The notes: a model not told the origin generated them from the sequence alone. 64,000 nucleotides of DNA from Bacillus sp. ISL-55 (GCF_018613155.1 NZ_JAGGQU010000001.1:63848-127847); one strand, 5' to 3'. Shown: positions 18,443-28,563, numbered from the stretch's first letter. Program-made: numbers and translations.

Positions 18443-18898
18443 ATGGCTGAAAATCTGGTTTCAGACTTGAAAGTAATCGTGTTCCAGCTGAATGATAAAG
18501 AGTATGGTGTTCCAGTAAGCCAGGTGAAATCTATTGAAAAAATCATGCATATCACAAGGGTCCCTCATACAAATCCTTTTGTAAAAGGGGTAATGAACCT
18601 CCGGGGAGTAGTGACTCCGCTTTTGGATTTGCGCGTCAGGTTTGGTATGGGGGAACAAGCATACAACGAAGGTACCCGTGTAATCATTGTTTCTGTAGAA
18701 GATAAAGAAGTAGGACTGATTGTAGACGGCGCAAATGATGTTATTGATATCCCAACAAGCTCGATCGAACCACCGCCTGAAGTCGTGGGGATAGCAGCTG
18801 AAGGTTTTATTGATGGAGTAGCCAATCTGGATAAGAGGCTGTTGATTTTAATAGATTTGAACAAAATCCTTGAGTCTGATGAAGTTAAAGCTTTGTAA
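18443..18898 (+). CDS. cheW: CheW, receptor-kinase coupling protein
   Basis: 151 residues from the ATG at 18443, 8 nt after AGGAG; upstream GTG/ATG codons at 18434 and 18437 overlap or abut the ribosome site. Two-subdomain beta-barrel pattern: KVIVFQLNDKEYGVPVSQVK, then VMNLRGVVTPLLDLRVRFG and VGLIVDGANDVIDI. Links chemoreceptors to CheA. Confidence 0.96.
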   Translation: MAENLVSDLKVIVFQLNDKEYGVPVSQVKSIEKIMHITRVPHTNPFVKGVMNLRGVVTPLLDLRVRFGMGEQAYNEGTRVIIVSVEDKEVGLIVDGANDVIDIPTSSIEPPPEVVGIAAEGFIDGVANLDKRLLILIDLNKILESDEVKAL

Positions 18899-18915
18899 GT
18901 GAAGGGAATATAACT

Positions 18916-19557
18916 ATGACTTTTCTAAAAAGCATTTCGGACATTCACCTTGATATATTAAAAGAGGTAGGAAATATTGGGGCAGGACATGCTGCAACGG
19001 CTTTATCAACTTTATTGGATAAAAAAATTGATATGAAAGTTCCCAGTGTCAGGGTCGTATCCTTTGACGAAGTGATGGACCTTGCCGGCGGACCTGACAA
19101 TGTGGTGGCAAGTGTTTTTCTTCGGCTAGAGGGCGATGCTCCAGGGAGCATGTTCTTTATCCTTCCGCTTCCACAGGCGGAGAAATATATCGGACAACTT
19201 ACAAAAAACCAATCATTCTCGTTTTCCGAAGAACATGATAATGAACTGGCATTATCCGCTCTCCAGGAATTAGGCAATATTTTATCAGGGTCATATTTAT
19301 CTTCTCTTTCGGATTTCACAAAACTGAGCCTGTACCCTTCAGTGCCGGCTTTAAGTATAGATATGGTAGGAGCAGTCATCAGTTTCGGGCTGCTGGAATT
19401 GTCTCAGGTGAGTGATTATGCAATCGTAATCGATACGGCTTTGGATGAAGAAGAAGCCCAGCTTCCTGACAGTGTCAATGGCCATTTCTTTCTATTGCCA
19501 GATCCGGATTCGTTCCATATCATTTTTTCAGCATTAGGAGTAAGGGTTGATGCATAA
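18916..19557 (+). CDS. cheC: CheC, CheY-P phosphatase
   Basis: 213 residues with the two diagnostic E-x3-N helices: LKEVGNIGAGHAATALSTLL (about 14-33) and LQELGNILSGSYLSSLSD (about 117-134). CheC dephosphorylates CheY-P and binds CheD; CheY-P raises its affinity for CheD, forming an adaptation loop. Its last codons overlap cheD by 8 nt, consistent with the known CheC-CheD partnership. Confidence 0.96.
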   Translation: MTFLKSISDIHLDILKEVGNIGAGHAATALSTLLDKKIDMKVPSVRVVSFDEVMDLAGGPDNVVASVFLRLEGDAPGSMFFILPLPQAEKYIGQLTKNQSFSFSEEHDNELALSALQELGNILSGSYLSSLSDFTKLSLYPSVPALSIDMVGAVISFGLLELSQVSDYAIVIDTALDEEEAQLPDSVNGHFFLLPDPDSFHIIFSALGVRVDA

Positions 19558-20047
19558 AACAGCAGAAATCATCAAAGTTGGCATTGCTGATATGAATATC
19601 GTCAAGGTTCCGGATTCAATACGGACTACGGGTCTTGGTTCCTGTGTTGGTGTGGTATTGTATGACCAGGCAAGGGAAATCGCGGGTATGGCACATATTA
19701 TGCTGCCGGATTCATCCTTATCTCGTGCGGAGCCGCTGAATAAAGCTAAATTCGCTAATACTGCCATCAAGGAACTGTTAAATACATTGGTAAAAACAGG
19801 AGCAAGACCTTCAGGAATAAAAGCGAAGATTGCTGGCGGCGCGCAAATGTTCCAGTTTTCCGGAAGCAGCGACATGATGAGAATTGGACCTAGGAATGTG
19901 GAAGCAGTTTTACAAGAATTGAAGGAACTAAGGATTCCGGTTTTAGCCCAGGATGTAGGCGGGAATAGCGGAAGGACAATTGAGTTCGACCCAAAAACCG
20001 GTTTGATGCAAATCAGGACTGTTAATAAAGGGAATAGTGAAATTTAA
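19550..20047 (+). CDS. cheD: CheD, receptor glutamine deamidase
   Basis: 165 residues from the ATG at 19550 (a TTG at 19547 is less likely). Catalytic Cys in TTGLGSCVGVVLYD (C32) and His in AGMAHIMLPDS (H49), with KIAGGAQMF further on. Deamidates receptor Gln residues to Glu and activates CheA-receptor complexes; sequestered by CheC. Start lies inside the cheC end. Confidence 0.95.
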   Translation: MHKTAEIIKVGIADMNIVKVPDSIRTTGLGSCVGVVLYDQAREIAGMAHIMLPDSSLSRAEPLNKAKFANTAIKELLNTLVKTGARPSGIKAKIAGGAQMFQFSGSSDMMRIGPRNVEAVLQELKELRIPVLAQDVGGNSGRTIEFDPKTGLMQIRTVNKGNSEI

Positions 20048-20109
20048 TGGAAGTTGATTTATCTGATAGCTTCAAAGAATAATGCGTAATGCGCGTGAGG
20101 AGGATTACA

Positions 20110-20871
20110 ATGGTACGAGGATCCACTTCGGAAGAACAGGTAACATGGGATAAATGGGTACAGTTCCGCGATCCGGATGCAGGTAATTTGCTGATAAAAA
20201 AATATATGCCACTTGTTTCCTACCATGTGCAAAGAATTTCAGTGAGTCTTCCGAAAAGTGTGTCTAGAGATGATCTAAAAAGTCTGGGAATGATTGGTTT
20301 ATATGATGCTCTCGAAAAATTCGATCCAAACAGGGATCTGAAATTTGATACATATTCTTCATTTCGAATTCGCGGTGCGATACTGGATGGATTAAGAAAG
20401 GAAGACTGGCTGCCAAGAAGTACCCGGGAAAAGGCCAAAAAAATTGATGCAGCGATTGAGAGACTTGAACAGCGGTTTATGAGGAATGCGACCACCGAAG
20501 AAATTGCCAGAGAACTGAACATGGATGAAACAGAAATTTACACAACAATAAATGAACATTTTTTTGCGAATGTATTATCCATAGATGAACACCCAAGTGA
20601 AAATGATGAACGCGATAACCAGTCATTTGTGATCAAGGATGAAAAGGCTGAAATTCCTGAAGATAAACTCATTAAGTCTGAATTGCTGGAAGAGATTGCT
20701 GAAAAAGTTTCAAAATTAAATGATAAAGAACAACTTGTATTGAGCTTGTTTTATAAAGAAGAATTAACACTGACAGAGATTGGACAAGTCATGAATTTAT
20801 CTACATCGAGGATCTCACAAATTCATTCAAAAGCGATATTTAAACTGAGAAAATGGTTAGAGACAGCTTAA
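20110..20871 (+). CDS. sigD: SigD, flagellar/motility sigma factor
   Basis: 253 residues from the ATG at 20110, set by the GAGGAGGA ribosome site; B. subtilis SigD is 254. Sigma-28 family: region 2 (MPLVSYHVQRISVSLPKSVS ... FDPNRDLKFDTYSSFRIRGA), region 3 (EIARELNMDETEIY) and region 4 helix-turn-helix (ELTLTEIGQVMNLSTSRISQ). Directs late flagellin, chemotaxis and autolysin genes; held by FlgM. Position near the operon 3' end matters in B. subtilis, where its level sets the motile fraction. Confidence 0.97.
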   Translation: MVRGSTSEEQVTWDKWVQFRDPDAGNLLIKKYMPLVSYHVQRISVSLPKSVSRDDLKSLGMIGLYDALEKFDPNRDLKFDTYSSFRIRGAILDGLRKEDWLPRSTREKAKKIDAAIERLEQRFMRNATTEEIARELNMDETEIYTTINEHFFANVLSIDEHPSENDERDNQSFVIKDEKAEIPEDKLIKSELLEEIAEKVSKLNDKEQLVLSLFYKEELTLTEIGQVMNLSTSRISQIHSKAIFKLRKWLETA

Positions 20872-20890
20872 CAGAAGGCAGGAGATCAAC

Positions 20891-22273
20891 TTGGCGACGG
20901 AAAATAAGGTGAAGTTATCCCATGACAGGCTTACAGCTGAATTGTTTCTGGATATCGGAAGTAAAGAGAAAGCTTTTTCCGTAGACGAATTAATGAATGT
21001 TTTAAAAAATGAAAAAATCGTGTTCGGTGTTAAGATGGATGTTATAACAAAAATCTCAGAAGATCCTAATTCTATCGAATATCCGATCACTATCGCTGCA
21101 GGAGAACCAAAAGAAGATGGTGCAGACTCTTATTTGCGCAACGAACTCCGGCAAAATAATCATGAGGACCATAAAGTCTTTAATTTTCGTTCTGTTATCC
21201 ACATTCCATCAGTTAGAAAGGGTCAGTTGTTGGCATCTGTAGTACCGCCAACGAATGGACGACATGGGACAGATGTCACCGGGAAAACGATTCCCGCCAA
21301 GCCTGGGCGTCCCCTCAGGATCAAGCCGGGAAACAATGTGTTACTAGAATCTCAACAATTCTTTGCAGCATGTGATGGCCAGGTCAGCATTACTCAAAAA
21401 TCAATCTCAGTCAATCCTGTTTTCGAAGTCAAAGGTGATCTTGATTTAAGGACAGGCAATATCGACTTTGTGGGGAATATCACCATTAAAGGGAATGTGC
21501 CAAGCGGATATGAATTGAAAGCCGGGGGAGACATCGTAGTCGATGGACTTGTCGAGGCAGCCAATCTCCATGCAGAAGGCAATATCATCATCAAGGGTGG
21601 TATAGCCGGAGCGATGAAAGGTAAGGTTTCAGCGGAAGGAAATGTGCTGGCGAATTACCTGAACCAGGCCAACGTAAAAGCAGGACAGGATATAATCGTG
21701 AAGTCTTCCATACTGCATAGTAAACTTACTGCTGCCGGCAATGTAGAATGCCGTACTGGGACAATCATCGGGGGGGCAATCTCTGCCGGCCGAAATATTT
21801 CCGTCAAGGAACTGGGAAATGAGCTTTTTACCAAAACCGAATTAGCCGTTGGCTGGGATCCATTGCTGGAAAAAGCTGAGCTCGAAACTCTCCAATCCAT
21901 TGAAACAGCAAAAGCCAATATTAGAAAACTTACTGATATAGAAGTGAAGCTTGCTGAAATTGGCAAACGGTCAGGTGTACTTACTGCTGAACAAAAACAG
22001 ATGATTGCGAAACAGCGGAATACAAGGCGGAATGTTGAAGCTGGTTTAGCTGAATTGCTTTCTGAACTCGAGTTTTTGCAAATTGAAAAACAGGATAGAT
22101 TATTCTCGGCCTTATCCGTATACGATAGAGTATTTCCAAATACAAAGGTGTTTTTCGGGAAGTATGCGATCCTGACAAATCAGTTTTACAAGAAAGTTAG
22201 CTTTCATCTGGAAAATAGCGAGATTTCTATTCATCCGATTGTTGATACGGAAAGTCCACTAGTTAGGAAGTGA
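20891..22273 (+). CDS. FapA-like DUF342 protein
   Basis: 460 residues, TTG start preceded by AGGAGATC. The N-terminal region is followed by a beta-helix with repeating segments (GNIDFVGNITIKGNVPSGYE, GGDIVVDGLVEAANLHAEGN, GGIAGAMKGKVSAEGNVLA) typical of the DUF342/FapA family, then a helical coiled-coil C-terminus (about 320-420). FapA in Vibrio is linked to polar flagellar assembly/glucose signalling; other family members have been linked to signalling and polysaccharide functions. B. subtilis has no gene here between sigD and swrB. Role here is unknown but likely motility-linked by operon position. Confidence 0.85.
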   Translation: MATENKVKLSHDRLTAELFLDIGSKEKAFSVDELMNVLKNEKIVFGVKMDVITKISEDPNSIEYPITIAAGEPKEDGADSYLRNELRQNNHEDHKVFNFRSVIHIPSVRKGQLLASVVPPTNGRHGTDVTGKTIPAKPGRPLRIKPGNNVLLESQQFFAACDGQVSITQKSISVNPVFEVKGDLDLRTGNIDFVGNITIKGNVPSGYELKAGGDIVVDGLVEAANLHAEGNIIIKGGIAGAMKGKVSAEGNVLANYLNQANVKAGQDIIVKSSILHSKLTAAGNVECRTGTIIGGAISAGRNISVKELGNELFTKTELAVGWDPLLEKAELETLQSIETAKANIRKLTDIEVKLAEIGKRSGVLTAEQKQMIAKQRNTRRNVEAGLAELLSELEFLQIEKQDRLFSALSVYDRVFPNTKVFFGKYAILTNQFYKKVSFHLENSEISIHPIVDTESPLVRK

Positions 22274-22277
22274 CATG

Positions 22278-22589
22278 ATGAGCCTCAAAGCAATCGAAAT
22301 GCAGATTGCGCTTCCGAGGACACATGATGCCGGCAAGATACAGGAACAACTTCAGCAGCGGGGACAGCATCTTCAGGAGCATGCCACACAAAGTGTGACA
22401 AAGGAAGATGATTTAAAGCGCAAGACGGTGGTTAAAAATAATCAAAAGCAAGAAGCCCGCCTAAATCAGGAAGGCAGCCAATCAGGACAACAGGAGCAAA
22501 ATGGCAGGGGAGATAAAAGGAACAAGAGTGACCAACCTGCACAGCACCACCACCCTTATAAAGGGAAGGTGATTGATTACAGCGGATAG
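22278..22589 (+). CDS. Small hydrophilic protein of the sigD-swrB interval, unknown
   Basis: 103 residues from the ATG at 22278 (ATG at 22275 also possible; GGAAGTG upstream). Very hydrophilic, rich in Gln, Lys, Asn and His, predicted disordered in the middle (about 40-90), with a better-ordered N-terminus (LKAIEMQIALPRTHDAGKIQ) and a short C-terminal motif HHHPYKGKVIDYSG. Similar small genes with a terminal HPYKG-type motif occur next to FapA-like genes in other Firmicute motility operons, as far as I recall. No function is known. It lies 4 nt after the FapA-like gene and 9 nt before swrB. Confidence 0.7.
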   Translation: MSLKAIEMQIALPRTHDAGKIQEQLQQRGQHLQEHATQSVTKEDDLKRKTVVKNNQKQEARLNQEGSQSGQQEQNGRGDKRNKSDQPAQHHHPYKGKVIDYSG

Positions 22590-22598
22590 AGGGATGTT

Positions 22599-23183
22599 AT
22601 GACCACTTTTCTACTACTTTTAAGCCTCATTTTAAACGGTGCAGCAATCTTCGCAATTATCCTATTATACCTACGTCAAAATCGGCTTGTAGAAGCAGAG
22701 AAAAAGCAGGAAAAAATCATCAAAGAAATTGAAGAGATATTTTCAGCTTATCTCTTTGAATTAAAAGAGGAAAATGATAAATTCCTCGAAGTGATGACGA
22801 AAACAAAAGTTCAAAATCAAGCTAATGATAAAGGTCCGGCTGCCATCGTGGCGTCAGATAAGGACCCGGAAAAAGGCTTCGATCATAAAGCACAGGAAGA
22901 GCATCCGAATCGGCTTGGGAAAGGCATTGCCTACCATGCTGCCAGGAAGGCGTACAAGCAAAACCACGAGCCGGTACCAACTGATTTACATTTGGCTGAG
23001 AATGATATAATTGCAGTGGATTTACAGGAAACTAAAGTTGAATTAAAACAATTAAGTTTTATTGACCAGGTTCTGCACATGAAAAAACAGGGATTGACGA
23101 TTGAAGAAATTGCCAGGGAACTGGATAAAGGGAAAACAGAAATTGAACTTTTGCTTAAATTTCGGCAAAAAACGCAAGAATAA
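22599..23183 (+). CDS. swrB: SwrB (YlxL), motility/swarming protein
   Basis: 194 residues. Single N-terminal membrane anchor (TTFLLLLSLILNGAAIFAII), charged coiled-coil stretch (about 30-75), a variable linker, and a C-terminal helix-turn-helix-like segment (LTIEEIARELDKGKTEIELL). This layout and position just before rpsB match YlxL/SwrB, which in B. subtilis promotes completion of the flagellar export apparatus and SigD activity. Sequence outside the two ends is poorly conserved, as known for the family. Confidence 0.85.
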   Translation: MTTFLLLLSLILNGAAIFAIILLYLRQNRLVEAEKKQEKIIKEIEEIFSAYLFELKEENDKFLEVMTKTKVQNQANDKGPAAIVASDKDPEKGFDHKAQEEHPNRLGKGIAYHAARKAYKQNHEPVPTDLHLAENDIIAVDLQETKVELKQLSFIDQVLHMKKQGLTIEEIARELDKGKTEIELLLKFRQKTQE

Positions 23184-23184
23184 C

Positions 23185-23213
23185 TTGAATGTCAGTTTTA
23201 TATATGCTATATT
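23185..23213 (+). promoter_or_regulatory. Probable SigA promoter of rpsB
   Basis: TTGAAT (23185-23190), 17 bp, TATATT (23208-23213), immediately after the swrB stop. It would give a leader of roughly 105 nt before rpsB and separates ribosomal protein expression from the fla/che operon. No terminator is visible between swrB and this promoter. Confidence 0.65.
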
Positions 23214-23219
23214 ATCTCA

Positions 23220-24038
<819 letters not shown>

Positions 24039-24046
24039 TTTAAAAT

Positions 24047-24084
24047 AAGGTGATATAGGGAAGCACCCTTTATCACCTTTTTTT
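24047..24084 (+). terminator. Terminator after rpsB
   Basis: AAGGTGATA / TATCACCTT stem (24047-24055, 24071-24079) extended internally by AGGG/CCCT, followed by a run of T to 24084. Confidence 0.9.
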
Positions 24085-24187
24085 AAGACTTATATTCCAG
24101 ATAAATCCCATTGGGGTTTATATTGGCGAAATCAAGTTAAAATAAAGTATAGGTACATAAACCTGAGATTTTAGGAGGAATTTCATT

Positions 24188-25072
24188 ATGGCAATTACTG
24201 CACAAATGGTAAAAGAATTGCGCGAAAAAACAGGCGCAGGTATGATGGATTGCAAAAAAGCACTACAGGAAACAAATGGTGATATGGAACAAGCGATCGA
24301 TTTCCTTCGTGAAAAAGGTATCGCTAAAGCTGCCAAGAAAGCTGACCGCATCGCTGCTGAAGGAACAACTTACATTCTTGCTGAAGGCAATGAAGCTGTA
24401 ATCCTTGAAGTAAACTCTGAAACAGATTTCGTAGCAAAGAACGAAGGTTTCCAGGTTCTTGTTAAGGAAATCGCTGAGCACCTTCTTAAGAACAAGCCTG
24501 CATCTGTTGAAGAAGCTAACGCTCAAACAATGGAAAATGGTGAAACTGTAGAAACTCGCATCAACAATGCAATCGCAAAAATCGGTGAGAAGCTTTCACT
24601 TCGCCGCTTTGAAGTGAAAACTAAAACTGATAGCGACGCATTCGGTGCATACCTTCACATGGGCGGACGCATTGGCGTACTTTCAGTTCTTGAAGGAACT
24701 ACAGACGAAGCAGCAGCTAAAGATGTTTCTATGCACATCGCTGCATTGAACCCAAAATATGTTTCACGTGACGAAGTATCTCAAGAAGAAGTTGAGCATG
24801 AGCGTCAAATCCTTACTCAACAAGCTCTTAACGAAGGCAAGCCAGAAAACATCGTTGCTAAAATGGTTGAAGGCCGCATTAGCAAATATTTCGAAGATGT
24901 TTGTGTTCTTGACCAGGCATTCGTTAAGAACCCAGATCAAAAAGTTCGCCAGTTTGTTGAATCAAAAGGCGGTACACTTCGTGAGTTTACTCGTTACGAA
25001 GTAGGCGAAGGCATCGAAAAGCGTGAAGATAACTTTGCTGAAGAAGTAATGAACCAAGTAAACAAGAAATAA
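24188..25072 (+). CDS. tsf: Elongation factor Ts
   Basis: 294 residues. N-terminal UBA-like module ([20 protein letters not shown]), the signature [20 protein letters not shown], core motif [15 protein letters not shown], dimerisation subdomains and a C-terminal module. Nucleotide exchange factor for EF-Tu. AGGAGGA ribosome site. The upstream 100 nt contain a small hairpin (AAATCCC/GGGTTT at about 24103-24120) and an AT-rich stretch that may hold its own promoter, but I see no clear -35/-10 pair. Confidence 0.98.
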   Translation: MAITAQMVKELREKTGAGMMDCKKALQETNGDMEQAIDFLREKGIAKAAKKADRIAAEGTTYILAEGNEAVILEVNSETDFVAKNEGFQVLVKEIAEHLLKNKPASVEEANAQTMENGETVETRINNAIAKIGEKLSLRRFEVKTKTDSDAFGAYLHMGGRIGVLSVLEGTTDEAAAKDVSMHIAALNPKYVSRDEVSQEEVEHERQILTQQALNEGKPENIVAKMVEGRISKYFEDVCVLDQAFVKNPDQKVRQFVESKGGTLREFTRYEVGEGIEKREDNFAEEVMNQVNKK

Positions 25073-25094
25073 TTTTAACTAGCCTATGTAATTG

Positions 25095-25123
25095 CAGGGA
25101 ACACTCCAGTGTTCCCTGTTTTT
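25095..25123 (+). terminator. Terminator after tsf
   Basis: Perfect 11-bp stem CAGGGAACACT / AGTGTTCCCTG (25095-25118) with a 2-nt apex (physically a slightly larger loop) followed by TTTTT. Confidence 0.9.
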
Positions 25124-25180
25124 GGACATAGCTTTAAAAAGGCTTTTCGATAAGCCTTAAATTACATATGGAGGTACCCT

Positions 25181-25906
25181 ATGACGAGCCCTAAATACAA
25201 AAGAGTTGTTTTAAAGTTAAGTGGAGAAGCATTAGCCGGAGAACAAGGATTTGGCATCAATCCGTCGGTAATCAAAAATGTTGCAGACCAGGTGAAAGAG
25301 ATTGCGGAACTGGGTGTGGAGGTCGCTGTTGTAGTAGGCGGGGGAAATATCTGGAGAGGCAAAATCGGTGAAGAAATGGGAATGGACAGAGCGACGGCAG
25401 ACTATATGGGCATGCTTGCTACCGTCATGAATTCACTGTCATTACAGGACAGCCTGGAACAAGCGGGAATCGAGACAAGGGTTCAAACTTCCATTGAAAT
25501 GCGCCAGGTGGCAGAGCCATACATCAGAAGAAGAGCAATCAGGCATCTGGAGAAGGCGCGCGTCGTTATTTTTGCAGCTGGAACAGGAAATCCGTACTTC
25601 TCAACGGATACGACAGCTGCACTGCGTGCTGCTGAGATTGAAGCAGATGTTATCCTTATGGCGAAAAATAACGTTGATGGCGTCTATTCTGCAGACCCGC
25701 GAGTTGACAAAAACGCAACAAAATATGAAGAATTATCATATCTGGATGTGTTGAAGGAAGGTCTGGCAGTCATGGATTCAACAGCTTCATCCCTGTGTAT
25801 GGACAATGATATCCCGTTAATTGTATTCTCTATTATGGAAAAAGGTAATATTAAACGAGCGGTAATGGGTGAAACAATCGGAACAATCGTTAGGGGGAAA
25901 AACTAA
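25181..25906 (+). CDS. pyrH: UMP kinase
   Basis: 241 residues, amino-acid-kinase fold. [20 protein letters not shown] (N-terminal), [31 protein letters not shown] and [13 protein letters not shown] are PyrH signatures. Phosphorylates UMP to UDP; hexameric, usually activated by GTP and inhibited by UTP. Its TAA shares one base with the ATG of frr, so the two are translationally coupled. Confidence 0.98.
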   Translation: MTSPKYKRVVLKLSGEALAGEQGFGINPSVIKNVADQVKEIAELGVEVAVVVGGGNIWRGKIGEEMGMDRATADYMGMLATVMNSLSLQDSLEQAGIETRVQTSIEMRQVAEPYIRRRAIRHLEKARVVIFAAGTGNPYFSTDTTAALRAAEIEADVILMAKNNVDGVYSADPRVDKNATKYEELSYLDVLKEGLAVMDSTASSLCMDNDIPLIVFSIMEKGNIKRAVMGETIGTIVRGKN

Positions 25907-26463
25907 TGCCAAAACAAGCAATTGCTAACGCGAAAGAAAGAATGTCAAAAGCGATCCAAGCTTATACCCGCGAACTTGCCAGCATCCGTGCAGGCAGAGC
26001 AAGTGCCTCTCTTTTAGACAGAGTGCAGGTGGATTATTACGGAGCACCTACTCCAGTCAATCAACTTGCAGGTATTTCTGTACCGGAAGCGCGTCTTTTG
26101 GTCATCCAGCCATATGATAAAACAATCCTTGGCGAAATTGAAAAAGCGATCTTAAAGTCTGATCTTGGCCTGAATCCTTCAAACGACGGATCAATTATCA
26201 GGATTGCGATTCCTCAGCTGACTGAGGAACGACGCAAGGAGCTTGCAAAGCAAGTTAAAAAGGAAGCTGAAGAAGCAAAAATCGCAGTCCGTAATATTCG
26301 CCGCGACGGCAACGAAGATCTGAAGAAGCTAGAGAAAAACGGAGAAATCACAGAAGATGATCTTCGTGGATATTCTGACGATATTCAAAAGCTAACGGAT
26401 GAGCATATCGCAAAAATCGATCAGATTACAAAAGACAAAGAAAAAGAAATCATGGAAGTTTAA
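25906..26463 (+). CDS. frr: Ribosome recycling factor
   Basis: 185 residues, the standard RRF length. Motifs: [40 protein letters not shown], and the coiled-coil region [20 protein letters not shown]. Splits post-termination ribosomes with EF-G. Overlaps pyrH by one base and is followed by a terminator. Confidence 0.98.
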   Translation: MPKQAIANAKERMSKAIQAYTRELASIRAGRASASLLDRVQVDYYGAPTPVNQLAGISVPEARLLVIQPYDKTILGEIEKAILKSDLGLNPSNDGSIIRIAIPQLTEERRKELAKQVKKEAEEAKIAVRNIRRDGNEDLKKLEKNGEITEDDLRGYSDDIQKLTDEHIAKIDQITKDKEKEIMEV

Positions 26464-26487
26464 TACTTCTACTGTAGTCAACATCGA

Positions 26488-26516
26488 AAACCCTCTGTTT
26501 TCCAGGGGGTTTTTTC
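26488..26516 (+). terminator. Terminator after frr
   Basis: AAACCCTCTG (26488-26497), loop TTTTC, CAGGGGGTTT (26503-26512), continuing into T-run; ten pairs with one G-U. Confidence 0.85.
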
Positions 26517-26883
26517 TCTATACATATAGCGGGTGAACCAAAGTTTTGACAACCAGAGAGTTTACGAAAACGGCCTAAATGATAGAATATAATAATATTG
26601 GCTGGTATATTCTGTTTTACTGCTAAACAACATACTCTGTATATAAGGTTCCTTATGTGAAGGAACGGGCTGGAATTGAATATTAAACTGTAGTCCAACG
26701 GTTTATAGAGATATCTTTTTTCTTTTTTGGTATGATAGTGGCATATGGAAATGAAAGAGAGAAGAAAAGGATCGCTTTTAAAGAGCTGTCCGGCTTCAGC
26801 GCCAAACGAGTTGCCAGGGAAAGTAAGTGCCTGGATGTATGACTAATTGGAGCTAAAGATAATCTTTTGGGGGAGCTGTCCGA
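26517..26883 (+). promoter_or_regulatory. frr-uppS intergenic region with extended -10 promoter and uppS leader
   Basis: No gene is visible. A TTGACA hexamer at 26546 has no matching -10. The best promoter is an extended -10, TGGTATGAT (26728-26736), giving a leader of about 140 nt. In that leader the decamer GAGCTGTCCG occurs twice, 90 bp apart (26783-26792 and 26873-26882), the second copy abutting the uppS start, and CCAGG/CCTGG form a small hairpin between them. No known riboswitch motif recognised. Confidence 0.45.
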
Positions 26884-27660
26884 ATGTTAAATAAAATGAA
26901 TCCGTGGAAGAAGGAGCAAAATCCTTCCAGTTTCCGTGATCGCGTACTTCAAATTAAGGATCATGAAGTCCCTTCCCATGTTGCCATTATCATGGATGGT
27001 AATGGGCGTTGGGCTAAAAAACGCGCTTTGCCCCGGGTTGCTGGCCATCATGAAGGCATGAAAGTTGTCCGCAAAATAACCAAGCTAGCCAATGAACTTG
27101 GTGTTAAAGCACTTACTGTTTATGCTTTTTCTACAGAAAACTGGAAAAGACCTAAAATGGAAGTTGATTTCCTGATGAAACTGCCCGAAGAATTTCTTGG
27201 CACCTTCCTTCCAGAATTAATAGAAGAAAATGTCCGTGTCGAAATGATTGGATATATGGATATGCTTCCTGAGCATACGAAAAGGGCAGTCGGAAAAGCG
27301 ATGGAAGATACAAAAAATAATACTGGTCTTGTCTTGAACTTTGCCCTTAACTATGGGAGTCGGGCAGAAATCCTGGACGGTGTTAAAAGAGTCATGGATG
27401 ATGTCAAAAATGGTAGGATTACCGAAAGTGAGCTGAATGAGGAAGTCTTCTCTTCTTATCTCATGACAAAGGATTTGGATGATCCTGACTTGTTAATCAG
27501 GACAAGTGGTGAAATCCGCTTAAGCAATTTTATGCTTTGGCAGCTGGCATACACGGAGTTCTGGTTTACTGATGTACTATGGCCAGATTTTGATGAAGAA
27601 CATTTTGTCGAAGCAATTGAAGCATTCCAGGGCCGGCAACGGCGTTTTGGAGGAGTATAA
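26884..27660 (+). CDS. uppS: Undecaprenyl pyrophosphate synthase (cis-prenyltransferase)
   Basis: 258 residues. Signature HVAIIMDGNGRWAKKRALPR with catalytic Asp at D38, YAFSTENWKRPKMEVDFLM, and the C-terminal LIRTSGEIRLSNFMLWQLAY. Condenses eight isopentenyl units onto FPP to make the C55 lipid carrier for peptidoglycan and teichoic acid. GGGGGAG lies about 9 nt before the ATG. Followed by cdsA, dxr and rseP, the usual bacillar order. Confidence 0.98.
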   Translation: MLNKMNPWKKEQNPSSFRDRVLQIKDHEVPSHVAIIMDGNGRWAKKRALPRVAGHHEGMKVVRKITKLANELGVKALTVYAFSTENWKRPKMEVDFLMKLPEEFLGTFLPELIEENVRVEMIGYMDMLPEHTKRAVGKAMEDTKNNTGLVLNFALNYGSRAEILDGVKRVMDDVKNGRITESELNEEVFSSYLMTKDLDDPDLLIRTSGEIRLSNFMLWQLAYTEFWFTDVLWPDFDEEHFVEAIEAFQGRQRRFGGV

Positions 27661-27679
27661 AAAAGGTGTGAATAAATAA

Positions 27680-28468
27680 ATGAAACAGAGAATCATTACA
27701 GCAGTCATAGCAGCGGCTGTTTTTCTTCCAATCGTAATTTTTGGAGGCTGGCCATTTATTGCAATGGTTTACCTAATCGCTTCCGTAGCATTATATGAAG
27801 CACTCAAGATGAAGCAATTAAAGCTTTTCTCTGTTCCGGGAATTCTTTCTTTGGTTTTATTATGGATTTTCTTGATTCCCGACCAATATAGCGGATTTCT
27901 TAATGAAATTGATTATACAAAACTGGAGCTTTTCTTTCTTGGAGTGCTTTTATTTCTGACATATACGGTCATAACTAAAAATCGCTTCACTTTTGAGGAA
28001 GTTGCTTTTTCAATCATGTCGACACTTTATGTTGGACTTGGTTTCTATTTCTTCATTGAAACTAGAGAAGCAAACCTGACATTTGTGTTTTATTCACTAT
28101 TCATTATATGGGCTACCGATTCAGGAGCTTATTTTATCGGACGGGCAATTGGCAAACATAAGCTTTGGCCTGAAATCAGTCCGAATAAGACAACAGAAGG
28201 CTTTTTTGGCGGAATAGTTTCTGCACTTGTAGTTGCCGTGCTGTTCAGTGTGTTTGGAGATATGAAAGTACCGACTATGATCCTTCTTGTCGCGACTGCA
28301 TTTTTGTCTGTGTTTGGCCAAGTAGGGGATCTTGTCGAGTCAGCACTAAAACGCCATTACAATGTTAAGGATTCAGGGAATATTCTCCCTGGACATGGAG
28401 GCATGCTTGACCGCTTTGACAGCTTGTTATTTGTCTGGCCGTTGATTCATTTATTCCATTTGTTGTAA
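27680..28468 (+). CDS. cdsA: Phosphatidate cytidylyltransferase (CDP-DAG synthase)
   Basis: 262 residues with about seven or eight membrane helices. The CdsA signature is at the C-terminus: SVFGQVGDLVESALKRHYNV, then KDSGNILPGHGGMLDRFDSL. An earlier ATDSGAYFIGRAIGKHKLWP block also fits. Makes CDP-diacylglycerol from CTP and phosphatidic acid. Begins 19 nt after uppS. Confidence 0.97.
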   Translation: MKQRIITAVIAAAVFLPIVIFGGWPFIAMVYLIASVALYEALKMKQLKLFSVPGILSLVLLWIFLIPDQYSGFLNEIDYTKLELFFLGVLLFLTYTVITKNRFTFEEVAFSIMSTLYVGLGFYFFIETREANLTFVFYSLFIIWATDSGAYFIGRAIGKHKLWPEISPNKTTEGFFGGIVSALVVAVLFSVFGDMKVPTMILLVATAFLSVFGQVGDLVESALKRHYNVKDSGNILPGHGGMLDRFDSLLFVWPLIHLFHLL

Positions 28469-28563
28469 TCGAGCCATCATACGGCTAAAACTGACAAAAC
28501 CACTGAATTTTGATTATACCGGGTACGTACTAATTCCCGTTGGAGATATTAGGAGTGAAATTT

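Noticed and set aside
26546-26551. TTGACA as -35 of a uppS promoter
   Set aside because: No acceptable -10 hexamer occurs 16-19 bp downstream; the extended -10 at 26728 is better.
26517-26883. T-box leader upstream of uppS
   Set aside because: No T-box consensus (AGGGTGG-like) and uppS is not a usual T-box target.
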